Below are positions 46,875 to 59,340 of a stretch of 64,000 nt of DNA, piece after piece. This DNA is from Cepaea nemoralis (Eukaryota; Mollusca; Gastropoda; Stylommatophora; Helicidae). Each line of letters starts with the position of its first letter. The stretch's first letter is position 1. Both the position numbers and the translations under genes were made by a program. The DNA is taken from contig JACEFZ010006323.1 in NCBI GenBank assembly GCA_014155875.1, positions 277,501 through 341,500 of the forward strand. The letters run 5' to 3'. The notes beneath the pieces are model-generated. The model saw nothing but the letters and a program-made list of their open reading frames with translations. It ran no database searches and was not told where the DNA came from.

Positions 46875-49000
46875 AACCTTAACCACGGTTAGACAGAGCT
46901 CGTAGCATGGATGAGATCTATCTAAAACTAAACCACGGTTAGACAGAGCTCGTAGCATGGATGAGATCTATCTAAAACTAAACCACGGTTAGACAGAGCT
47001 CGTAGCATGGATGAGATCTATCTAAAACTAAACCACGGTTAGACAGAGCTCGTAGCATGGATGAGATCTATCTAAAACTAAACCACGGTTAGACAGAGCT
47101 CGTAGCATGGATGAGATCTATCTAAAACTAAACTACGGTTAGACAGAGCTCGTCAACTTGGATGAGATCTATCTAAAACTAAACTACGGTTAGACAGAGC
47201 TCGTCACCTTGGATGAGATCTATCTAAAACTAAACCACGGTTAAACAGAGCTCGTAGCATGGATGAGATCTATCTAAAACTAAACCACGGTTAAACAGAG
47301 CTCGTAGCATGGATGAGATCTATCTAAAACTAAACCACGGTTAAACAGAGCTCGTAGCATGGATGAGATCTATCTAAAACTAAACTACGGTTAGACAGAG
47401 CTCGTCAACTTGGATGAGATCTATCTAAAACTAAACCACGGTTAAACAGAGCTCGTCAACTTGGATGAGATCTATCTAAAACTTAACAATGGTTAGACAA
47501 CGTCCGCCACCATGGATGAGATCTATCTAAAACTAAACCACGGTTAAACAGAGCTCGTCAACTTGGATGAGATCTATCTAAAACTTAACAATGGTTAGAC
47601 AACGTCCGCCACCATGGATGAGATCTATCTAAAACTAAACTACGGTTAGACAGAGCTCGTAGCATGGATGAGATCTATCTAAAACTAAACCACGGTTAGA
47701 CAACGTCCGCCACCATGGATGAGATCTATCTAAAACTAAACCACGGTTAGACAGAGCTCGTCACCTTGGATGAGATCTATCTAAAACTAAACCACGGTTA
47801 GACAGAGCTCGTAGCATGGATGAGATCTATCTAAAACTAAACCACGGTTAGACAGAGCTCGTCAACTTGGATGAGATCTATCTAAAACTAAACCACGGTT
47901 AGACAGAGCTCGTCACCTTGGATGAGATCTATCTAAAACTAAACCACGGTTAGACAGAGCTCGTAGCATGGATGAGATCTATCTAAAACTAAACTACGGT
48001 TAGACAGAGCTCGTCAACTTGGATGAGATCTATCTAAAACTAAACCACGGTTAGACAGAGCTCGTAGCATGGATGAGATCTATCTAAAACTAAACTACGG
48101 TTAGACAGAGCTCGTCAACTTGGATGAGATCTATCTAAAACTAAACCACGGTTAGACAGAGCTCGTAGCATGGATGAGATCTATCTAAAACTAAACTACG
48201 GTTAGACAGAGCTCGTCAACTTGGATGAGATCTATCTAAAACTAAACCACGGTTAGACAGAGCTCGTAGCATGGATGAGATCTATCTAAAACTAAACTAC
48301 GGTTAGACAGAGCTCGTCACCTTGGATGAGATCTATCTAAAACTAAACCACGGTTAGACAGAGCTCGTCAACTTGGATGAGATCTATCTAAAACTAAACC
48401 ACGGTTAGACAGAGCTCGTCACCTTGGATGAGATCTATCTAAAACTAAACCACGGTTAGACAGAGCTCGTAGCATGGATGAGATCTATCTAAAACTAAAC
48501 TACGGTTAGACAGAGCTCGTCAACTTGGATGAGATCTATCTAAAACTAAACCACGGTTAGACAGAGCTCGTAGCATGGATGAGATCTATCTAAAACTAAA
48601 CTACGGTTAGACAGAGCTCGTCAACTTGGATGAGATCTATCTAAAACTAAACCACGGTTAGACAGAGCTCGTAGCATGGATGAGATCTATCTAAAACTAA
48701 ACTACGGTTAGACAGAGCTCGTCAACTTGGATGAGATCTATCTAAAACTAAACCACGGTTAGACAGAGCTCGTAGCATGGATGAGATCTATCTAAAACTA
48801 AACTACGGTTAGACAGAGCTCGTCAACTTGGATGAGATCTATCTAAAACTTAACAATGGTTAGACAACGTCCGCCACCTTGGATGAGATCTATCTAAAAC
48901 TTAACCATGGTTAGACAACGTCCGTCACCTTGGATGAGATCTATTTAAAACTCAAACACGGTTACACAAAGCTCGTCACCTTGGATGAGATCTATCTAAA
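46875..49000 (+). repeat. 50/51-bp satellite, about 42 copies
   Basis: Unit AACCACGGTTAGACAGAGCT, CGTAGCATGGATGAGATCTA, TCTAAAACTA (50 bp); a variant has CGTCAACTTGG (51 bp) and a third has CGTCCGCCACCATGG. Between about 47990 and 48840 the first two alternate regularly, giving a 101-bp dimer. Confidence 0.97.
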
Positions 49001-49001
49001 G

Positions 49002-49406
49002 CAGTGGTTCTCAACCTTTTTTGCCCATGCCCCCCCCCCCTTAACCATATGTTCAGAACGTCACCCCCCCCCCCTTTCGAATTTCCTCCCTATAAATCCA
49101 CACCCCCACCCACCCTTACACAATATACATAAAAATGGAAGCTAAATTTAATAACACATACTAGAACAAGTCTAGACATCTATATAAAATGTGATTTGCG
49201 GGTCTACTTACGTTATAAAACTAATTTCATTAGGGTGAGAAGTACAGAACCGTAAAATTTAGAGGGAAAAACAATATCAAGTAACTGGTTCTTGTATTAA
49301 TGCGATCATGAAATAATCTTAATTCCCCCCCCCCCCTCGGAAACCCTAAAATTCCACCCTGGGGGGGGGGGGAGGGGAGGAATTCCCCACCGGTTGAGAC
49401 CCACTG
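49002..49406. mobile_element. hAT-type MITE, copy 3, inserted in the last satellite unit
   Basis: CAGTGGTTCTCAACCTTTTT at the left, GGTTGAGACCCACTG at the right. Flanking 8-mers ATCTAAAG and ATCTAAGG match at 7 of 8; ATCTAAA is part of the satellite unit, so insertion followed the start of the array. Confidence 0.88.
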
Positions 49407-50380
<974 letters not shown>

Positions 50381-50381
50381 A

Positions 50382-50537
50382 TAGAGTGTATTTTTAATGA
50401 CTGTGCAGCGTTTGAAAATATTACCGGTCCACATTTTGTATTCACCCTCTGTACAGTTCATGCAACATAATAGGTAAATATAAAACTTGGACCGGCAATA
50501 TTTTCAAACACTGTACTGTCATTAAACATACACCCTG
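50382..50537. mobile_element. Palindromic MITE, copy 3
   Basis: AGAGTGTATTTTTAATGACT left arm, CACCCTCTGTACAGTTCATG core, complementary right arm ending near CACCCT. Same orientation as copy 2. Confidence 0.85.
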
Positions 50538-50569
50538 TACTTCGGCAATGTTAAAGGTAACTGTTGTTT

Positions 50570-50757
50570 GGAAAGAACAATGATGGAAAGCGAGGCTCCT
50601 GGGTGAAAAGTCAAGGGTCAAAGAGGCACGAAATTGGACAAGTTATATTGCGAACACATTGGGCATGTGGGTGGATGAAGCGGATAATTTGGCCAGAGAT
50701 CTAGAAACTTCTTGAGGGGCCGTGATTAGAGCGACACCCTTAAAGCACCTTCAACAT
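50570..50757 (+). mobile_element. LINE RNase H C-terminus leading into GAT tail
   Basis: Plus strand frame includes WVDEADNLARDLETS, resembling the GNE.AD.LAR. end of LINE RNase H domains, then a stop and a short 3' UTR ending TTCAACATGATGATG. This segment recurs at 52109-52197 and 52755-52841. Confidence 0.55.
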
Positions 50758-52885
50758 GATGATGATGGTGGTGATGATGGAATCAGGGTGATGATGTGGG
50801 TGATGATCAAGGTGGTGATGAGGGTGATGATGGGGGTGGTGATGTGAGTGATGATGAGCGTGATGATGGGGGTGGTGATAAGGGTGATGATGAGGGTGAT
50901 GATGAGGGTGATTATGAGGGTGATGATGGGGGTGGTGATAAGGGTGATGATGTGAGTGATGATGAGCGTGATTATGAGGGTGGTGATAAGGGTGATGATG
51001 AGGGTGATGATGAGGGTGATGATGAGGGATGTGATAAGGGTAGTTATGAGGGTGATGATAAGGGTGGTGATAAGGGTGGTGATGAGGGTGATGATGTGAG
51101 TGATGATGAGCGTGATTATGAGGGTGGTGATAAGGGTGATGATGAGGGTGATGATGAGGGTGATGATGAGGGATGTGATAAGGGTAGTTATGAGGGTGAT
51201 GATAAGGGTGGTGATAAGGGTGGTGATGAGGGTGATGATGTGAGTGATGATGAGCGTGATTATGAGGGTGGTGATAAGGGTGATGATGAGGGTGATGATG
51301 AGGGTGATGATGAGGGATGTGATAAGGGTAGTTATGAGGGTGATGATAAGGGTGGTGATAAGGGTGGTGATGAGGGTGATGATGAGGGTGATGATGAGGG
51401 ATGTGATAAGGGTAGTTATGAGGGTGATGATAAGGGTGGTGATAAGGGTGGTGATGAGGGTGATGATGTGAGTGATGATGAGCGTGATTATGAGGGTGGT
51501 GATAAGGGTGATGATGAGGGTGATGATGAGGGTGATGATGAGGGATGTGATAAGGGTAGTGATGAGGGTGATGATAAGGGTGGTGATAAGGGTGGTGATG
51601 AGGGTGATGATTAGGGTGGTGATAAGGGTGGTGATGAGGGTGATGATGAGAGTGCTGATGAGGGTGATGATGAGGGTGAAGATGAATGTGATGATGGGGG
51701 TGATGATGTGAGTGATGATAAGCGTGATTATGAGGGTGGTGATAAGGGTGATGATGAGGGTGATGATGAGGGTGATGATGGGGGTGGTGATAAGGGTGGT
51801 GATGAGGGTGATGATGTGAGTGATGATGAGCGTGATTATGAGGGTGGTGATAAGGGTGATGATGAGGGTGATGATGAGGGTGATGATGAGGGATGTGATA
51901 AGGGTAGTGATGAGGATGATGATAAGGGTGGTGATAAGGGTGGTGATGAGGGTGATGATTAGGGTGGTGATAAGGGTGGTGATGAGGGTGATGGTGAGAG
52001 TGCTGATGAGGGTGATGATGAGGGTGAAGATGAATGTGATGATGAGGGTGATGATGAGGTGGTGATGAGGGTGGTGATGAGGGTGGTGATGAGGGTGATG
52101 ATGATGAGAGCGGATGAAGCAGGTAAGTTGGCCAGAGATCGAGAAACTTCTCGAAGGGCGGTGATGAGAGCGACATCCTACAATGCACCTTCTACATGAT
52201 GATGATGATGATGATGATGATGAGCGTGATTATGAGGGTGGTGATAAGGGTGATGATGAGGGTGATGATGAGGGTGATGATGGGGGTGGTGATAAGGGTG
52301 GTGATGAGGGTGATGATGTGAGTGATGATGAGCGTGATTATGAGGGTGGTGATAAGGGTGATGATGAGGGTGATGATGAGGGTGATGATTAGGGATGTGA
52401 TAAGGGTAGTGATGAGGGTGATGATAAGGGTGGTGATAAGGGTGGTGATGAGGGTGATGATGTGAGTGATGATGAGCGTGATTATGAGGGTGGTGATAAG
52501 GGTGATGATGAGGGTGATGATGAGGGTGATGATGAGGGATGTGATAAGGGTAGTGATGAGGGTGATGATAAGGGTGGTGATAAGGGTGGTGATGAGGGTG
52601 ATGATTAGGGTGGTGATAAGGGTGGTGATGAGGGTGATGGTGAGAGTGCTGATGAGGGTGATGATGAGGGTGAAGATGAATGTGATGATGAGGGTGATGA
52701 TGAGGTGGTGATGAGGGTGGTGATGAGGGTGGTGATGAGGGTGATGATGATGTGAGCGGATGAAGCAGGTAAGTTGGCCAGAGATCGAGAAACTTCTCGA
52801 AGGGCGGTGATGAGAGCGACATCCTACAATGCACCTTCTACATGATGATGATGATGATGATTATGATGATGATGATAATGATGAT
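50755..52885 (+). repeat. GAT/GGT-rich array with three embedded LINE-tail copies
   Basis: Mostly GATGATGAGGGT and GGTGATAAGGGT units in longer blocks (for example GATGAGCGTGATTATGAGGG recurring). LINE-tail segments of about 88 bp at 52109-52197 and 52755-52841 are nearly identical and divide the array into higher-order units. His-rich (minus) and Asp/Gly-rich (plus) frames are composition artefacts. Confidence 0.93.
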
Positions 52886-52974
52886 GACGATGATGACAGT
52901 CTAATTAGAATTCTGCCTACGTGTAGAACTGCGACCATCACATAATATAGAGAAAGGTCACACATATAGTAACA

Positions 52975-54212
52975 TTACAAACAAATGACACAAATAGAAA
53001 CATCACAGATATAGAAACATCACATATACAGAAATATCACAAGTTGGGAAATATCATAAACACAGAAACATCACAGATATAGAAACATAAAACACTACAG
53101 AAACATCACGCAAAGAGGAACATCACAAACAGAGAAATATCACAAATACAGAAACATCACAAACAGAGAAATATCACAAATACAGAAACATCACAAACAG
53201 AGAAACATCACAAATACAGAAACATCAACAATAAAGAAACATTACAAATAGAGAAACATGACAAATCGAGAAACATCACAAGCTGGGAAACATCACAAAT
53301 AGAGAAATATCACAAATACAGAAACATCACAAACAGAGAAATATCACAAATACAGAAACATCACAAATACAAAACCATCACAAATAGAAAAAAAAACAAG
53401 ACAAATCGAGAAACGCCATAAACAGAGGTACATCGCAAATAGAGCAGCGTTGAGTTGAGTTGATTTGAGCTAAGAAATGACATCACTGCACTAAGGACAT
53501 TCCCATACGCGCTCCGTCCCCTCGTTCAACAGCCAGCGAAGATTCATACTGCGAATCGTTCCACTGCCATCTTATTGAATGTTCTCCTGGTCTTCCCTTT
53601 CAGTTTTGAGATTCGTCTAGAATCCCTGCCGATCCTCCGACATATCTTCCTCTCCACATACGGGTTTTCAGTCTGCTCCACCGCTGTCTCCTCATAGTCC
53701 CACAGGCGAAGATAGAGAAACATCACAAAAAGAGAAATATAAACAGAGAAACATCAAGAATATAGAAACATCACAACTAATGAAATATCACAATTAGTGA
53801 AACACCACACACAGGGAAGCATCATAAACAGAGAAAGAACATCACAAATACAGAGACATCATGTACGGAGAAATTACCACAAATAGAAACATCACGAACA
53901 GAGAAACATCACACATAGGGAAACATCACACACACACACACACATACACACACACAGAGAAACATCACACACAGAAACATCACAAACTGAGAAACATCAC
54001 ACACAGAAACATCACAAACAGAGAAACGTCATAAATAGAAACATCATAAACATATAAATATCACGAACAGAGAAGCGTCAAAAATAGAGAATCATCACAA
54101 AAAGAAAAAAAAACACATCATAAATACATAAACAAAGACATCACAAATACAGAAACATTACAAACAGAGAAACATCACAAACACAAAAACATCATAAACA
54201 GAGAAACATCAG
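52975..54212 (+). repeat. About 17-bp minisatellite (CATCACAAACAGAGAAA)
   Basis: Degenerate units of CATCACAAAYAGAGAAA, about 55 in total, with a (CA)n run at 53928-53955. Interrupted by a LINE fragment at about 53440-53712. Confidence 0.88.
53500..53712 (-). mobile_element. LINE 3' fragment (same family as 43850-44600)
   Basis: Minus strand gives EQTENPYVERKICRRIGRDS and RRISKLKGKTRRTFNKMAVE, parallel to the plus-strand segment at 44410-44540. The LINE inserted into the 17-bp array. Confidence 0.7.
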
Positions 54213-54855
54213 TCATTCACGATACCGGTCAGTTTCGGTTTCACGCGGGGTTGTGCTAATCACCGAAACTAAACGACAACACTCAAGTTTGTTTGCGATA
54301 TTTGCATCGGTTTCGGCGGCAACACAATTCAATATTTGTTCTGCCAATCCGACTGACTGCTCCAGTCACGTGAGTAAATAAACATGGCGGCATAGCTTCA
54401 AGGCGAAGATGGAATCAGTAGATTTTATTCAACGGATGCTAAAAACGGTTTCTGGTTTCCTTTTCTAATGGATGAGGCAGACATTATGTATGCCTATAAT
54501 GAGGTTCTGGTAACCTATAGGACAATGGTCAGTCTAAACCCTAGCTCAGTTATTTTCTGACAACTTACAGTTAAAATGCTACATATGGAAATGGCACACG
54601 CACATTATCCTGAATTAATAAATCAGCTTAGTCTTTTTCAGATAAGGTCAAGAAAGTACGAGTTTGCATATTTATGCTGAGCATAAGAAAATTTCCTCAT
54701 CATGTTGGAAATTATCAAGAGCAGAAATGGATGACTGCCCTGGCAGGTTTTCCAGAATTAGAACGTAGACGCGATGCCTTTCCAGGGTATGCTTGCAAAT
54801 GGACGGTTTCGCTTTCCCACAAGTCGGGAATGCGTTCCAGAGGAACAATAACGTA
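54213..54855 (+). other. Unclassified region with a short open frame
   Basis: A 61-codon frame at 54674-54859 contains GFPELERRRDAFPGYACKWT and SGMRSRGT, and looks protein-like rather than repeat-derived. I do not recognise the family. Upstream frames are interrupted, which suggests a decayed transposon or pseudogene. Confidence 0.3.
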
Positions 54856-54927
54856 TTGAATTATCATTAAAACCTCTATTTAGACTTTTCAATTACAAGT
54901 AGCTTGTTTAATCATCATTATCTCCAA

Positions 54928-55261
54928 GTGCCTTGCCGATAGGCGTGGGCGATAATGTATCGCCATCTCAAACGATCACCTGAATCGTGGATCAGCTCTA
55001 TGTTTTTGTCTCGATTATGCCATTTGGCCAAGTTATCCATATATTTATATCCATGCCTTCCCCTTGTTATTTTCTCCTTAATATTACCAGTTGCCACTAA
55101 GTTTTATAGTTAATTTCTTCTCATAATGTGCCCAAAAAACGTGACTATCTACGTCTAACTTCTCTAATCAGTTTACGGTTTCTATTTGTTTCCTGTAGGA
55201 CTTGTTCGTTGGTTTATTTGAACTGCTAGTACAATGTATTCTTTGCATTTTTAATCATCTA
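54928..55261 (-). mobile_element. LINE 3' fragment
   Basis: Minus strand matches the RTE-like tail (FFGHIMRR-like near 55135, a WHNRDKN-like part near 55010, then GMRWRYIIAHAYRQGT near 54945). Frameshifted. Confidence 0.65.
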
Positions 55262-55499
55262 GAATTGTCAGAAGCCTCTTGAATTATCACTATTCTCTTT
55301 AATTATCGTTAGGCCCTTGAATTATCACTAGACTAATTATCACTATAGTTGTGAATTATGACTAGCGTTTAGAATTACCAATGGATTTTTCAATTATCAA
55401 TGGACTTTTCAATAATTATAACTAGACTTTTTAATTATCATGACTCTTGAATTATTACTAGACTTTTCAATCTTGAATTATCACGAGGCTTTTGAACGA

Positions 55500-55528
55500 A
55501 CGAATGAACGAACGAACGAACAATCTTT
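55500..55528 (+). repeat. (GAAC/GAAT)n short microsatellite
   Basis: GAACGAACGAATGAACGAAC run. Confidence 0.85.
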
Positions 55529-55649
55529 ATTTTGCCCGTCTGACATTCTGCTCTTCTTCTTTCTTTCCTCTCATACATTCTTTAATTCAACATCACTTAT
55601 GAAGCAATTCTTTGACAACAAAGAACAATAAGCATTACAACGCATGAAA

Positions 55650-56690
55650 ATTAATAAATAATACATGACTCACTGAGGCAATGTTTAACATGGGCATTAT
55701 AAATACCTAAGGAAGGTGTAACGTGCCATACATATGGGAATGTTTTTTGGCTAGTTGTCGTTTGAGATAATTTGCCCTTATTATGGTCATTTTTGATGTT
55801 TTTTGTTTGTTGATGGGGGAATGTAGTCTGTACTGAGGTAGTGTTCAAACAGGTTGCGAATGCATGTATAATGATTGGTGGTGTCTTTGATTTCTTGTGG
55901 AAGATTGTTCCACAACTGAGCGGCAGAATATGCTAAGCTTTTTTTAAAATATAATTCTATCCTAGGTTTAGGGACATGGAGTATATTTAGTCGTTCGCTA
56001 TGTCTTGCGTTATATTTAAATAATGGTCAAAAGGTAGCTTGGAGCATTTTGAAATAGGATTTTGTGAATTAGTTTAGCCTTATTTGACAATGAGCAGTCA
56101 AGCTGAAAAGCATCTGATGGCTGCAGAAATGTGGTTTCTGAGGAAAATGCAAAGAATACCATGGACAGACAGAAAAACCAATGACCAAGTACTACAGGAG
56201 ACAAATGAACATCGTAACTTGATTAGAGAAATTAGACGTAAACAGTCAACATTTTTTGGACATGTTATGAGAAGAAATGGATTGGAGAACTTGATGACAA
56301 CTGGCAAGATCGAAGGGAACAGACCAAGAGGAAGACCGAGAAGTAAATACCTGGATGGCTTGACCACATGCCAGGAGACAGGAACACTGAGCTGATCCAA
56401 GACTCTAGTGATAGAGTGAAATGGCGAGTCATGACCGCCCACGCTTTCCGGCATGGCACATGATTGATTGATTGATTAGCCTTATTAAATAGTAGGCGTT
56501 TGTGGAGTGGCAGTAACTGAAGACGTTTATGAAGGTTAGAACTGTCGGTAAGCTTTTCACCATTAATTAAACGCACTGCTTTTTTCTGGGGTGAATAAAG
56601 GCGTTTTGTTATTGATTTGGAGCATCCATCCCAGATTGTGGAGCAATAATCAATATGTGTTTGTGTATGGGAAGTATCGTATATTATTAA
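55650..56690 (-). mobile_element. CR1/L2/Jockey-like LINE, RT C-terminus
   Basis: Read on the minus strand from 56680: DYCSTIWDGCSKSI, then KAVRLINGEKLTDSS, LHKRLQLLPLHKRL, and after an insertion KLIHKILFQNAPSYLL and AAQLWNNLPQEIKDT. This order (thumb/connection region ending in LWN.LP..I) is typical of CR1/L2/Jockey-group elements. Outside the insertion the frame is nearly open, so this copy is fairly young. Its 3' end is near 55650. Confidence 0.8.
56085..56475 (+). mobile_element. 5'-truncated RTE-like LINE nested in the CR1-like LINE, exact 11-bp TSD
   Basis: About 95% identical by eye to 7465-7857 of the RTE-like element, ending in the same TGAT tail (56461-56475). The 11-bp TTAGCCTTATT flanks it at 56074-56084 and 56476-56486. 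It is a classic truncated target-primed insertion. Confidence 0.95.
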
Positions 56691-56712
56691 ACTCTTGAAT
56701 TATCATTAATCG

Positions 56713-56911
56713 TACTGCCTTCAGAGGGCGTGGCAGTCAACCACAAGTTCTTTGCCTGTTTTTTAGTTTCTTGTCAATTTTATCTTCAGTAGTTTGCCAC
56801 TGCTTTCTGAACTACCGACACGCATACTATTGCATGAAAGCCAGTGCTATCGGTCTGCATCCAAATCCTGCGACTTGTGTTCATAACCCCTTAGCCACAG
56901 GACATGCTAAA
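56713..56911 (-). mobile_element. SINE family C, degenerate
   Basis: Reverse SINE C: GGGCGTGGCAGTCAACCACA, TCAGTAGTTTGCCACTGCTT, TCTGAACTACCGACACGCAT, head near ACCCCTTAGCCACAGGACA. Inserted in the 20-bp minisatellite. Confidence 0.65.
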
Positions 56912-57278
56912 TTATAATTATCATTAGACTTTTGAGTTAAGACAAGGAAAACGGTAGGCGTGCCTAAGTAAGCTGGAATGAAACTTCCCCACCCTCTTTC
57001 CTTTCTTCACAACAGGGTAACTGCTCATTTACAAACAAGAGTAAGCGGTATCAGTGAAGGTTTCACTGCAAAGAACGCTATAATAAATAGTGTGTATCAA
57101 TAAAACCAGGAAGTTACAGCAAACTCAGATGCTACAACGAAAAAAAGGAAGATATGACATGAACGTGAAGTTGTCTTGCTGAAAGAATTTATTGACGGTG
57201 TGGACAAATAATCATTCGGATATTGTCTCAGTGGAAATGGGTTTGATCCCACTGATTGGCTGCCACGAGCCGATAGGT

Positions 57279-57545
57279 CGCACGAAAAAACGTCGCTTAA
57301 AAGTCGACAGGGTCGACTTCATTGCAACGGGTTTTTTATCCCATATGGCTCGGTCTCTTTCCGGTGTCTTTTCTTACCATAACTGCTTAGCTCTAGCGAC
57401 GACCCACAGGAGTCTCCGACAAATGTCACTCGTGAACCGAAGGACGCGGCCCGGAATCGAACCCACAACCTTCGGAGCCCGAGTCAAACGGCTTGACTAC
57501 TTCGCCACGGAGACTCCCAGGTCGGCTTAATAAAACTATTCTAGA
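57279..57545 (-). mobile_element. SINE family B, full length with 19-bp TSD
   Basis: Minus strand: GGGAGTCTCCGTGGCGAAGT head, B-box GGTTCGATTCCGGGC (perfect), body ACTCCTGTGGGTCGTCGCTA, GACCGAGCCATATGGGATAA, end GACAGGGTCGAC complement and GACTTTTAAGCGAC. The exact 19-mer CTGCCACGAGCCGATAGGT lies at 57260-57278 and 57546-57564. Confidence 0.93.
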
Positions 57546-57784
57546 CTGCCACGAGCCGATAGGTTGGCTTTGTATTGGCAGTGTATTATTTGTTTCATTT
57601 CTTTAATTTTTTGCAATTTTTAGTGACGAGTAAATGTAAATTTACACACAGTTTTCTACCTTTCGATACGTATCAGACAAGAAGCACGGATTCCTTGTTT
57701 TCTTTAGGGCAAAACAAGTGTTTAAGTGGGTTTTTAAAAAAAAATTATTTTAGAAATTGGCAGCGCCCACTGGTTCTCGACCTC

Positions 57785-57895
57785 ATAGTTAGTTAGTTAG
57801 TTAGTCTTTCCTCTTGAGCCTAAGGCGGCGCATAGGGCAGAAGTCCTGTCTCTCCATGCTTGGCGGTTCGCTGCTACCTGTTGTAGATCTTGGAT
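57785..57895 (-). mobile_element. LINE 3'-end scrap
   Basis: Minus strand reads DLQQVAANRQAWRDRTSALC and then a Lys/Arg-rich end with an AACT repeat tail (57787-57806 on the plus strand as TTAG). Resembles the far C-terminus of an RTE-like LINE. Confidence 0.5.
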
Positions 57896-59090
57896 ATTTA
57901 CTGCAAATCATAGATTTTCATAAAATTATCTTTTCAAACAATTTTAGATTATAGTTATTATGATTTAAAGGACGTTGTGAAAGCTTTTAAAACTAATACC
58001 ACGTGCTGTATTCAGTTAAATTATTTATAAAACGGTCATAATGGAAAATAGAACTAATAGTGAAGGTTCGTCATAAAATGATGGCACATGTCGAATTATG
58101 CTTGCTCTAATGGGTCACACTTATGCCCCTAAGTTTGCTTTGCCTATCACAAATAAGCTGAGGAGTATTTAAGTAATTAAATTTAAAAGAATAATAATTA
58201 CACCTAAATAGAAAATACAATCTGCCTCGTGTGTTCTTGATATTTTCCATTGTGTGTGAAAATTACGATGTTTTAATTGTGTGTCATTGGTGTTATGGAG
58301 TAGTTCTTGAGATATTGGTTAAGAAAAGTAGTGTATTTATCATTATTCAGTAAATTTAACGGGATTATCTTCAACGGATAAGAAATAAGTAAGTGACAAT
58401 TTTTCATACTTGTGACCCCTTTGATTTAAATTGTTATTACAAAACCTATCATTATTGTCATAATATTTTTAACCTCTCAATTCATTATTAACACTGGCAT
58501 GTTCCTTGTGCAATCTCCTTTAATTTGATATATAATACAATATATCTGCTACAATTTTAACCATTTATACAGCTTATTGTAACACACCCTTATTTCCCAT
58601 TTTCTGCTATGAATTTTTGTTTGGTCCAAACCCACATTTTTGTTTGGCAATGAATCAGTTAACTCTTAGTTAACCGTGCGCCATTCGAAGTTGTAAACAT
58701 ACCGCCCCAAATTTACCAAACTGTACATAGAGTGGCTTCGCTTATTACAATTTAACAAACTCAGGTAACGTAAAATGTATATGCTTATGTTCAACTGCGG
58801 TGTTTCTACATGTCACGTGTCATTCTTTTCTTTTTCGTCCTTATCTGAAAAGGCCAAGCATGCAGTCTCACTTCCGAAGAGAGTATAGGGTGATGTCAAA
58901 CAAAAACGCCATAAGCAATAGGTTGCACAAATAAATTGTTTGCCTGGCATATCTCGCTGCCTCTCATTAGGTGCTTACCGTAGAGTTATATCTCAAATGA
59001 AGTGAATAGATGATTCATACTTTTGCTGAAACACATACAAAAACTCATTCATGCTGTCAGAATGTGGAGCATTTGTTTTCCTCGCGGTTT
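57896..59090. other. Low-repeat AT-rich region
   Basis: No satellite, SINE or LINE was recognised in about 1.2 kb, unusual for this window. No convincing exon either. Confidence 0.45.
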
Positions 59091-59340
59091 TGGCAAATTC
59101 ACTATAACGTCTTTCTGTCTGCACAACACTGGTTTAAACACCTAATGGATGAGGCTTCTGAATATTTCAGTAATCTTGTATTGTTCGTGAAACATAACAA
59201 ACGAAACGTCTTTACATTGTTAACTTTTTGACTCAGTTTAACAAATGTAGAGAAACGGGCGAGTTTGGAACTGTATGGTCTGTTGACTGCGCGGGGTTTC
59301 CTGAAGATTACCTCTTTATTCCATCCAAATATATATGCGT
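59091..59340 (+). repeat. Unclassified interspersed repeat, copy 1
   Basis: Shares TTCACTATAACGTCTTTCTG, AAACACCTAAT and CGGGGTTTCCTGAAGATTAC with 61055-61260, but the last part is inverted there. Confidence 0.45.

Larger units (their letters stand above)
54856..56960. repeat. Degenerate about 20-bp minisatellite (GAATTATCACTAGACTTTT), split by later insertions
   Basis: Units occur at 54856-54915, 55262-55495, 56690-56712 and 56912-56945. The gaps are filled by LINE and SINE copies listed separately. Confidence 0.7.

Noticed and set aside
50740..52188. 482-codon His/Pro-rich frame and matching Asp/Gly-rich frames
   Set aside because: Translation of GAT/GGT tandem repeats; open on both strands by composition.
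57192..57530. 112-codon frame with a protein-like look
   Set aside because: It lies across a SINE B copy read on the opposite strand.
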